From Patescibacteria group bacterium (GTDB lineage: Bacteria; Patescibacteriota; Patescibacteriia; Patescibacteriales; WJLG01), in the NCBI GenBank assembly GCA_028707065.1, contig JAQTUZ010000013.1:1-43331 (forward strand): a DNA stretch of 43,331 bases. The letters run 5' to 3'. A program made the translations under genes and the position numbers. Positions 32,701-37,568 of the stretch are shown piece after piece. The first letter of the stretch is position 1. The number at the start of each line of letters is the position of its first letter. The notes below the pieces were generated by a model that worked only from the letters and a program-made list of their open reading frames with translations, did no database searches and was not told the DNA's origin.

Positions 32701-35316
32701 CCCGATTTGCCATTTGATTACGATATCCAAAACCAAGCCCGCCCTAATGGAGCGGCCTGGGATATTGGCGCGGATGAATATTATGATCTCACCGCTCCGA
32801 TAATTTCTAATATCGCCACCTCTACCGCCGGCTCCGCCGCTACCATCACCTGGACGACTGACGAGGATGCCACCTCGACGGTCAGTTATGGTCTCTCCTC
32901 CGCCTACGGTTTGGCTTCTTCTTCCGACGTTTTCGCTTCCTCTTCTCATTCCATCACTCTGCACGGGTTATCTTCCGGCGCGACTTATCATTTTCAAATC
33001 AGCTCGGCCGACGCTTCGGGCAACCGCGCCACCACCAGCGACAGGCTATTATATATTTCCGACTTTGCTCCGCCGGTCATTTCCTCCATTGCCACTTCCA
33101 CCACCGCGACCACGGCCACCATCACTTGGACGACCAATGAAGTCGCTTCTTCTACCGTAAGCTACGGCACCAGTACCAGTTATGGTTTGGCCTCTTCTTC
33201 GGATGAACTGGTCACTCCGCATTCAATCACTCTCCGCGGCCTTAGTTCCAATACCACTTACCACTATCGGGTTGAATCCGCCGACGCTTCCGGCAACCGC
33301 GCCACATCAAGCGACAAAACATTCCGTACTTCTGATATTGCTCCGCCGGTCATTTCCTCCATTGCCACTTCCACCACCGCGACCACGGCCACCATCACCT
33401 GGACGACCAATGAAGTCGCTTCTTCTACCGTAAGCTACGGCACCAGCACGAGTTATGGTTTGGCCTCTTCTTCGGATGAACTGGTCACTCCGCATTCAAT
33501 CATTCTTCACGGCCTAACTGCCAGCACTACTTATCATTTCCGCGTTGAATCAACCGACGCTTCCGGCAACCGCGCCACCTCGTCTAATCATGTACTTAGA
33601 ACAACCGCGATAACCTACACCCTAACCTATGCCGCCGGCGCCCATGGTTTGATTACCGGCTCATCAACGCAAACGGTTAATTTAGGCGCGGATGGTTCGG
33701 CCGTTATTCCCGCTCCCGATATTGGTTATCATTTTGTCAATTGGAGCGACAGTTCAACGTCGAGCCCGCGCACCGACACCAATGTCACTGGTAACATTTC
33801 TGTTACTGCCACTTTCGCCATCAACACCTACACCATTACTGCTTCGACCGGCGCTCACGGTACGGTCTTACCCGGCGGAGTAACTACCAAAAATTACGGC
33901 GACAGCCAAATTTACACTATCGCCACTTCCACGGCCGGTTATCATGTCGCTGATATTCTGGTTGATTCAGTTTCAGTCGGCACCTCCAGCCTGACCTATA
34001 CTTTCACCGATATCCAAGCCAATCACACGATCTCGGCCACTTTCGCTATCAGCACCTATACCGTCGGCGGTACTGTCAGCGGCCTAAATGGCACGGTTGC
34101 GCTGCAAAATAACGGCGGCGACAATCTAAGCATCTCCGCCAACGGGTCATTCGTTTTTGCCACGGCATTAGCTAATAGCGCGAGTTATGCCGTGACCATT
34201 TCTGGTAATCCTTCGGGCCAAACTTGTTCCGTCTCTTCCGGCTCCGGCATACTTTCGAACGCTAATGTTTCCAGTGTTTTAATTTCGTGTGCCAATAACT
34301 CCGTCGCTCCCGGCGGTGGCGGCGGCGGAAGCTCGGTTGATATCACGCCTCCGGGGATGCCCGCTAATTTTGCCGCCACCAGCTCGGGCGCGCGAATTAT
34401 CCTTTCCTGGACCAACCCGACTGACAGCGATTTTGCCGGCGTGAAGCTTTATCGTAAGATCGGCTCGACCTTGACCGGACAAAACGATGCTTTGGCCCAA
34501 TTGATTTATCAGGGCAAGGCGAAAAGTTTTACTGACACGGCGACTAGCGGGCTACTTTATTATTATTCCCTTTATTCCTATGATGCCCGACCGAATTATT
34601 CCCAGCCGAGAACTATTTTTATCTATCTGTCCGCGGCTCAAGGAATTTCCACCTCGTCCGTTCCGATTTTGCCGCCGGTCGCGGCCAATCCGATCAATAA
34701 TCCGGTCAGCAATATTCCCGGCATTATCACCAGTTTGATCGGGGCGGATAGCGCGGCGGTAAACAAAGTGACAGCCGACGAAGCGAAAGATTTGCTGGCC
34801 GAAGCCGGATTTGACAATCTTTCGGAAGTGGAAAAAAATATTTATTCCCGGATCATCGCCCTGGCCGATAAACCGCTTTCCCCGGAAAATAAAAATATTA
34901 TCGCTTGTTTCATCCACCAAGGCACCCCGACGACTAAATTTCTCGGCGCCGGCGAGCGCGGCGGAACGATCGCTTCTTTCCAAACCGCCTTTGGTCATCT
35001 GCCGGAAACTTTGGCCGAGTGGCAGGACGTGATCAAGATCGGCAACGGCCGCTGGCCGAGCGCGGAAAATAAAGAAGCTTTGCGGCTGGCCAAGGTATCT
35101 TTCCAAAATATTTATTTTCGTCCGGCCGATATGAATAATAGATTGGATAATGCCGCCGTCACGATCATGGCCTATGGCTTGCGCCCGGCGGCCAGAAAAT
35201 TCGCGAGTGAAAAAGCCGCCATCATCAGCTATCACTGGATCTACAAAAGATATCCGGCCACCGCTCGTGCCTGGGACGCGGTCCGGGCAATCGCTTATTC
35301 GGGAGCGAGAAGGTGA
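23761..35316 (+). CDS. giant secreted/surface repeat protein (LamG, propeller-like, beta-helix and FN3-like modules)
   Basis: The 3851 residues start with a signal peptide cleaved after AHA (36). A LamG-like sandwich (about 83-557) is split by a propeller-like repeat insert (about 190-464, repeats of LYVGG...IYRYDGG type). Two related sandwiches follow (about 560-827). Then come four large modules (from about 828, 1361, 1984 and 2585), each an IYRSVG segment, a right-handed beta-helix-like stretch, and an end like AGSPVINAG...WDIGADEYYD. Eight FN3-like domains lie between and after them, then two InlB-type repeats (about 3282-3441), a Gly6 linker, another FN3-like domain and a conserved-looking C-terminal domain (about 3659-3851). 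Three modules contain DSDDSGTLTAADD, a dockerin/EF-hand-like calcium loop. Likely an adhesin or surface-layer protein; no enzyme active site is evident. The ORF is open upstream to 23692, but ATG 23761 begins the signal peptide. Confidence 0.92.
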   Translation: MEKFNKKITKQRNFAPIFLIGGVFVLCFAFAGTAHAATLTWTQSSWRGEATSTTAIYPTDQINWINYSSATNIASSSLVASSGLISFWPFNGNANDSVGSNNGVASGSPAFVTGVSGQAYSFDGDNDYVEVPDSDSLDLTSDFTISTWFKKSENGRIETILDKGLYNLGVNADGRIFFNLSADTGTSSNVGTLEGNTAVAFAAHNNSLYAATSNGRIYKYLGGSSWSFLKVVNNYGIYGIASMVSFNGKLYVLTEGEGVIYVYDDVNDSWQTITTPGPARSAAVWNNDLYIGMNEGTHSLYRYEGGNSWELLYALPTGTYLNTLMVFNGSLYVGGGDDGKIWRYDPGVGLTEVGDTTADWTTAMGEYKGSMYAGFYGSNTIYRYDGGTTWTSVGTPTGGGGIWSLISYGGDLYASGPTTYLNKYGGGTTWTQIGAVQGERSIIYKGKIYSGKGTVYSYGEGAGLFSTSAIGDDWNYVAVSYSAATAVLSLRLNGQLEATTSVDFALATSSNDLFIGKGYGTFTGNSGSSGEQNFKGLIDEVKIYSRALSAEEISGNYLTEKNGENKIFLTKAAAAVSHTADADFAGTNDQTVVLSNSIILASSSGYYATGTYVSQAINIPNLNFGSADWTSILPASTTLAVKFRTATTSDMAAAAPWVNCQQYWNGLDISNSSCVADGHPYLQYRLEMSTASSSATPQLSDITLNYNRYNTSGNLVSSAFDWGSDDSYLESLSWAESLSSGTNALVSLRTASTTVNLSSASWSEISRGDCSIVGGTATCASSSLPAAMKDGVADRLVQYKINFTGSGSSTPQLSQVYLAADDEVATAAPTQIYRSAGPGNTNELASGTISFLLTISSSTATFSGGTLPFNIGAGDAIVYDSDDSGTLTAADDIVFIHGRSSSTAYTVKDQFGANTATTTTGNDVWAVYRAYTSLANAEAGTKNTSLSSLGITYDSWSDGKDLTAATGANQVWNIACYADATDTAAVTVDGWTTGPDNYLRIYTPYLSSEVGASQRHFGKWDDGKYSLAPATNNNTLTIADSFVRIEGLQIKSTSYNSPGHRAIRVYDSVIFPQGIYISNNIIKEGNVGQTGGKGIELNLRSDATYSNNVFNNLVYNFTSFSIQTYGESATAKQNLFNNTALFAGSYSFDDFSGTSAVLKNNLSYNEVGDYCPTGVNASSTNNAYIINAPAGAGNNINLGIACGGSACASTTIFMDPANEDFRLKAGSPVINAGINLADDRGFSFNYDYQEEARGPAWDVGADEYYDLTAPEISSIASSTTAYTATITWTTDEEATSTVSYGLTSAYGSASSSDIFASTTHSITLHGLTASATYHFQISSTDASGNRATSSDYTLTTDAAPPATQIYRSVGPANTSALASGDVAFLLTIGGGTATFSGGTLPLNVGVGDVIVYDSDDSGTLTAADDIVFIHGRSSSTSYTVKDETGVNTATTTAANDTWAVYRSYTSLAKAVGLNTGNSPYLTPNTAIPVIFDDQLGIKNISTNATGTNKIWNVACYADAPDNNNGNAVSTVGWTTDADNYLRIYTPYLASEVGTSQRHSGIWDNSKYNLTDSSAMQVLAILYIYSAYTRVDGLQIKSATSPQFAGYSYGIYLADSNPGGSMISNNIIKEGNASCTYDSGVYSLQNPIYLYNNIIYGFKGDHSSGIGNTASVAYVYNNTVSDSYYGITTSYEGALPMNNLVFDNAFDYDGIYLADLDYNAYGNSSPYYEGSGARNEHGLNLSGIATSTIFADAAGEDFRLAYGAPLINAGTSLSADPHLSFNTDIQNQSRPYGTAWDVGADEFDHPLIYSIGTTTTSYTATITWTTDVSASSTVSYGTSASYDLASSSDELVTPHSITLHGLSSSTTYHFQISSTDASGNRATSSDKTFRTSDIAPPEISSIATSTTATTATITWTTNELASSTVSYGTSTSYGLASSSDELVTPHSITLHGLTASTTYHFRVESADASGNRATTSDHAFTTAEAPATTSIYYSVGQTTADHKTGSPTITIVDGVATFSEAQTAANFGVGDKISYGSAEATTTVYISAKQSTLVWNVITATGGEPEATTTSLVLKISHVFSSLAEALPAGAGGAKGAAYLNTSDLTAGNYVLNIPCYYDTGADTAVVTVDGWTTGADNYIKIYTPNDTATEVNQSQRHSGVWDDDKYQLVIADAASGTIITVKEDYVRIAGLQLRFLADSSSGNDFGIWGNAGGSDVDFRVSNNIIRGTYNAGGYLVGIVPAYEAGSGVVKVWNNLIYDFTGTHGQAFEIEDLEFFGYIYNNTTVNNDIGIRDHASDGSVVKNNLSCFNTDDFDVPRASSSVNNAYSQGIDPGENGLDISAYASTTIFVNPSSGDFRLKAGSPVIDQGVNLSADSIIPFNYDIQNQARPFGSAWDIGADEYYDLTAPVISNIATSTSGTTATITWTTNEVASSTVSYGTSISYGLASSSDELVTPHSITLHGLTASTTYHFRVESADASGNRATSSDKTFRTSDIAPPEISSIATSTTATTATITWTTNEVASSTVSYGTSTSYGLASSSDELVTPHSITLHGLTASTTYHFRVESTDASGNRATSSDYTFTTNAAAPATQIYRSVGVGGENEIASGTITALLTIDGSGNLTFSGTTMPDRVGVGDAIVYDSDDSGTLTAADDIVFIYSRSSSTAYTVKDQFGANTATTTTGNDTWAVYRAYTSLSKAEASTNNTSILPSYDTWSGGRNISQNATGTNEIWNIACYGDATDTVAVIVDGWTTATTSYLRFYTPYLPSEVGTSQRHSGVWDINKYHLVDGESIRLNSSHVRIEGLQIRSNGGAGIDNFDGPYDDIYIYNNIVRGSATVTGGYNWGIWLENSTAINQNFVYNNIVYDFIDTYGYGLYSSSLTSLYNNTVSKNTNGITSYSGKAWNNLSFDNTTDYTGTFNNDSDYNAYGNTAPNFSGGGTNNAHGLNLSGYASTSIFANPANDNYLLKAGSPAINVGANLSADPDLPFDYDIQNQARPNGAAWDIGADEYYDLTAPIISNIATSTAGSAATITWTTDEDATSTVSYGLSSAYGLASSSDVFASSSHSITLHGLSSGATYHFQISSADASGNRATTSDRLLYISDFAPPVISSIATSTTATTATITWTTNEVASSTVSYGTSTSYGLASSSDELVTPHSITLRGLSSNTTYHYRVESADASGNRATSSDKTFRTSDIAPPVISSIATSTTATTATITWTTNEVASSTVSYGTSTSYGLASSSDELVTPHSIILHGLTASTTYHFRVESTDASGNRATSSNHVLRTTAITYTLTYAAGAHGLITGSSTQTVNLGADGSAVIPAPDIGYHFVNWSDSSTSSPRTDTNVTGNISVTATFAINTYTITASTGAHGTVLPGGVTTKNYGDSQIYTIATSTAGYHVADILVDSVSVGTSSLTYTFTDIQANHTISATFAISTYTVGGTVSGLNGTVALQNNGGDNLSISANGSFVFATALANSASYAVTISGNPSGQTCSVSSGSGILSNANVSSVLISCANNSVAPGGGGGGSSVDITPPGMPANFAATSSGARIILSWTNPTDSDFAGVKLYRKIGSTLTGQNDALAQLIYQGKAKSFTDTATSGLLYYYSLYSYDARPNYSQPRTIFIYLSAAQGISTSSVPILPPVAANPINNPVSNIPGIITSLIGADSAAVNKVTADEAKDLLAEAGFDNLSEVEKNIYSRIIALADKPLSPENKNIIACFIHQGTPTTKFLGAGERGGTIASFQTAFGHLPETLAEWQDVIKIGNGRWPSAENKEALRLAKVSFQNIYFRPADMNNRLDNAAVTIMAYGLRPAARKFASEKAAIISYHWIYKRYPATARAWDAVRAIAYSGARR
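27560..33605 (+). repeat. eight FN3-like cassettes, several nearly identical in DNA
   Basis: Cassettes of about 270 bp begin near 27560, 29170, 29434, 30967, 31240, 32790, 33064 and 33343, in groups of 1, 2, 2 and 3. Those at 29434, 31240, 33064 and 33343 share long runs of identical bases, including synonymous sites, which points to recent duplication or gene conversion. Confidence 0.9.
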
Positions 35317-35402
35317 AATACGAAAATTGGATAATTAGAAAATTTGAAAATTAGATTGTTAAAACCGGTTGTCGAATTATTGAATATTCAAGTTTTTTGT
35401 CA

Positions 35403-35431
35403 TTGACTCGTTTTTACCTTTACTGTATAAT
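35403..35431 (+). promoter_or_regulatory. strong promoter of a small transcription unit
   Basis: TTGACT (35403-35408), 17 bp, TATAAT (35426-35431): one mismatch to the sigma-70 consensus with ideal spacing. Transcription would start within a few nt of the ATG at 35442. Confidence 0.87.
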
Positions 35432-35441
35432 ATAAAAAGAT

Positions 35442-35534
35442 ATGAATAAAACCATTTCCAAGAATCTGATTATCGTCGTCGTGTTGGCCATTGTCTTGGT
35501 CAACGTCTTTGGAAGTGGCGCGATGATTTTCTAG
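35442..35534 (+). CDS. 30-residue single-helix membrane peptide
   Basis: The peptide is MNKTISKN followed by a hydrophobic helix (LIIVVVLAIVLVNVF) and a short tail GSGAMIF. The basic start and one membrane segment would place it N-in across the membrane. It lies between a near-consensus promoter and a 13-bp terminator, so it is the only ORF of a roughly 150-nt transcript and would be translated without a leader. Alternatively the transcript is a small RNA and the ORF fortuitous, but the composition argues for a real peptide. Function unknown. Confidence 0.65.
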   Translation: MNKTISKNLIIVVVLAIVLVNVFGSGAMIF

Positions 35535-35556
35535 GAATTAGAAAATTCACATAAAT

Positions 35557-35592
35557 AAAGGCCGCTTCCGAAATAAGGAAGCGGCCTTTAAA
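35557..35592 (+). terminator. terminator of the small unit
   Basis: AAAGGCCGCTTCC (35557-35569) and GGAAGCGGCCTTT (35577-35589), 13 bp, loop GAAATAA, with a weak T tract. Confidence 0.87.
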
Positions 35593-35639
35593 ATTATCTA
35601 ACTATCAACGGTTCTTTCTTAAACTAATGGGAGGTTGGC

Positions 35640-35804
35640 ATGGACGAAGGAGCGGCTGATGTCGGTGTAATAGCGGTAAAATTGGATTATCTTTCTTTGC
35701 CGGAAAGATTAATGCTGGCAGAAGAAGCGGGCAAAAAAGAAGACGTGAAAAGAATTTTAAGCCAGGTTCATTATTGCTGGCCGCAAATTGAATTGGCAAG
35801 TTAA
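35640..35804 (+). CDS. 54-residue protein of unknown function
   Basis: A GGGAGG Shine-Dalgarno site lies 6 nt before the ATG, stronger than at most genes here. The product is mainly helical (LPERLMLAEEAGKKEDVKRILSQVHYCWPQIELA) after a short N-terminal strand. It recalls the length and heptad pattern of an Hpt-like or helical-hairpin fragment but has no definite motif. It is followed by a series of hairpins ending in a terminator-like structure. The style of its ribosome site resembles the purine block genes. Confidence 0.6.
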   Translation: MDEGAADVGVIAVKLDYLSLPERLMLAEEAGKKEDVKRILSQVHYCWPQIELAS

Positions 35805-35806
35805 CA

Positions 35807-35940
35807 GGGGAGTGAAGCGATCCTTCCCCGGATTGGTAGCGGCCAGGGCAGCGATCCTGCCCTGGTCAGAACGGCAAAACCGTTTTGACTATCAGTCAGG
35901 CCCCAAAAGCTTGGGGGAGAAAACATTTTCTCTCCCATTT
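35807..35940 (+). other. array of five consecutive hairpins
   Basis: Hairpins in order: GGGGA/TCCCC (35807-35829), CCAGGGCAG/CTGCCCTGG (35843-35865), a 10-bp stem with one G-U (35865-35889), CCCCAA/TTGGGG (35901-35916), and GGGAGA/TCTCCC (35915-35936) followed by ATTTTATTTT. The last is a probable terminator. The rest could be a structured 3' UTR, a small RNA, or clustered palindromic elements. Confidence 0.7.
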
Positions 35941-36074
35941 TATTTTATAATAAACGCATTGATTTTTTTCGAATATTGGTTTAGTATGAGATTACGGCCA
36001 AGATATATTAACGTATGCCGTTTTTTCAAAATTTATTTATAATTTATAATTTTTAATTTGTAATTGATAAAGAT

Positions 36075-36794
36075 ATGTCCGGACATTCCAAATGGGCGAC
36101 AACCCATCGAGCCAAAGAGATCGTCGACGCCAAGCGCGGCGCGGCTTTTACTAAAATTTCCAACGTCATTACCATTGCCGCCAGAAAAGGCGGGGATCCG
36201 GCAACAAATTTTGCTTTAGCTACCGCCGTTGACCGCGCCCGGGGCGTCAATATGCCCAAAGATAATATTGAAAGGGCGATTAAAAGGGGTACTGGAGAAT
36301 TGGAAGGCGCGACGCTGGAAGAATTGATTTATGAAGCGGTCGGACCGGCTAATTCCCAATTTGTCATTAAAATTTTAACCGATAATAAAAATCGTACGGC
36401 CGCGGAAGTCCGCCATTTGCTTGCCGCGCACGGCGCTGCGATGGGCGCAGTCTTGTGGAACTTTGATTTAAAGGGCGTGATCCGCGTCTCGGCAGCCGTT
36501 GCCGCTGCCAAAGGAATTGATTCTGACGAAGGCCAGCTGGAATTGATCGATGCCGGCGCCGATGACGTGAAAAAAGAAGCCGAGGGTTTGACGATTTTGA
36601 CTACCGGAGCCAATTTGCAAAAAGTTAAAACTTATTTGGAAGGCAAGGGCATTGCCACCGAGTCGGCGGAAATTGAATATGTCGCCAAAGACACCATTGA
36701 AGTTGCCGGCGATGATTCGGCCAAGATTGAAGGGCTGACCGCGGCGCTGGATGAGAATGAAGATGTATCGGACTATTATTCGAACTTAAAATAA
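36075..36794 (+). CDS. YebC/PmpR family protein
   Basis: YebC-family proteins were long annotated as transcription regulators; some members have been linked to translation of proline-rich stretches. The 239-residue protein starts MSGHSKWATTHRAKEIVDAKRGAAFTKI, the family signature. It then has the RARGVNMPKDNIERAIKRGTGE stretch and FVIKILTDNKNRTAAEVRHLL, and ends ENEDVSDYYSNL. All three domains are present. It sits 108 bp before ruvC, the common bacterial order, with a large palindrome in between. Confidence 0.95.
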   Translation: MSGHSKWATTHRAKEIVDAKRGAAFTKISNVITIAARKGGDPATNFALATAVDRARGVNMPKDNIERAIKRGTGELEGATLEELIYEAVGPANSQFVIKILTDNKNRTAAEVRHLLAAHGAAMGAVLWNFDLKGVIRVSAAVAAAKGIDSDEGQLELIDAGADDVKKEAEGLTILTTGANLQKVKTYLEGKGIATESAEIEYVAKDTIEVAGDDSAKIEGLTAALDENEDVSDYYSNLK

Positions 36795-36800
36795 GTTCTT

Positions 36801-36893
36801 CTCTACGAATTACGAATATTAACGAATATACGAAAACTTTCGAAAATTTTTTATTTGTATTCGTATATTCGTGTTTATTCGTAATTCGTAGAG
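36801..36893. repeat. 93-bp AT-rich palindrome between yebC and ruvC
   Basis: CTCTACGAATTACGAATA (36801-36818) is perfectly complementary to 36876-36893, and ACGAATATACGAA pairs with TTCGTATATTCGT inside. It ends 9 bp before the ruvC ATG. ATTCGTA strings recur at 39058-39106. Confidence 0.9.
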
Positions 36894-36902
36894 ATTAACT
36901 CT

Positions 36903-37382
36903 ATGTCCAAAATCATTCTCGGGATCGACCCCGGCATCGCCGATACCGGCTATGGGCTGATTGAAAAGCATGCGGGCGGGAAAATATCCTCGCTCGCTTA
37001 CGGTTCGATCAAAACCAAGGCCGGCGCGCCCATGGCCGAAAGACTGGAAACGCTTAATGATGAATTGGAAAAAATAATCCAGAAATATCAGCCGGCGCTG
37101 GCGGTTGTCGAAGAATTATTTTTTTACAATAACGCCAAGACGGCGATCGTAGTCGGCCAGGCCAGGGGAGTGATCCTTTTGGCTTGCCGGAAAAATAAAA
37201 TTCCCATCGTCGAATTAACGCCGCTGCAAGTCAAACAGACGATTTCCGGCTATGGCCAGGCCGGAAAAGAGCAGGTGCAAAAAATGGTCAAAATACTTTT
37301 AAATTTAAAGGAAATTCCCAAGCCCGACGACGCGGCCGACGCCCTGGCAATTGCAATTAGCGCGGTCAATGAATTAAAATAA
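36903..37382 (+). CDS. ruvC: Holliday junction endonuclease RuvC
   Basis: RuvC is a dimer that cuts Holliday junctions during recombination. The RNase H-like core is clear: ILGIDPGIADTGYG (first Asp, D9), VVEELFF (Glu 70-71), LTPLQVKQTISGYGQAGKEQVQKM, and the C-terminal KPDDAADALAIAI with the last catalytic Asp residues (142-146). The 159 residues are slightly short because the protein ends right after that helix. The end of the gene is unusual: after the stop comes a THP-type palindrome and then a second version of the last 20 codons. Confidence 0.95.
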   Translation: MSKIILGIDPGIADTGYGLIEKHAGGKISSLAYGSIKTKAGAPMAERLETLNDELEKIIQKYQPALAVVEELFFYNNAKTAIVVGQARGVILLACRKNKIPIVELTPLQVKQTISGYGQAGKEQVQKMVKILLNLKEIPKPDDAADALAIAISAVNELK

Positions 37383-37407
37383 TATTTTTAATTGAGAAGA
37401 ATTAATA

Positions 37408-37453
37408 TACCCACCCCGTCGCCGCGGCGGCGCCACCCCTCCCGAGGAGGGGA
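37408..37453 (+). repeat. THP-type palindromic element after ruvC
   Basis: TACCCACCCCGTCGCC, GCGGCGGCG, CCACCCCTCCCGAGGAGGGG, closest to the copy in the ligase-like gene. It lies exactly between the live and remnant ruvC tails. Confidence 0.87.
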
Positions 37454-37521
37454 TTTTTCAGACAGACGACGCGGCCGACGCTTTGGCGATCGCCATCAGC
37501 GCAACCAATGAGCTTAAGTGA
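37453..37521 (+). pseudogene. remnant second copy of the ruvC 3' end
   Basis: In one frame it encodes IFQTDDAADALAIAISATNELK plus TGA; the live tail ends IPKPDDAADALAIAISAVNELK plus TAA. Codons such as GCC CTG GCA ATT versus GCT TTG GCG ATC differ synonymously, so the two copies diverged while both were under protein selection. No start codon remains. Confidence 0.87.
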
Positions 37522-37568
37522 CAAGGCGAGCATCAAGACAAAACATATTATTTCGGTAAATTAAATTT

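Noticed and set aside
24875-33883. Many open frames on both strands inside the giant gene
   Set aside because: They follow the repeat periodicity of the host gene, are Pro/Leu/Arg- or Gly/Arg-rich shadows, and lack ribosome sites.
23761-35316. Diversity-generating retroelement target
   Set aside because: No reverse transcriptase or template repeat is visible; cassette similarity is explained by duplication or gene conversion.
35605-35799. Minus-strand ORF opposite the 54-residue gene
   Set aside because: The plus-strand ORF has a strong Shine-Dalgarno site and sensible composition, while the minus frame has none.
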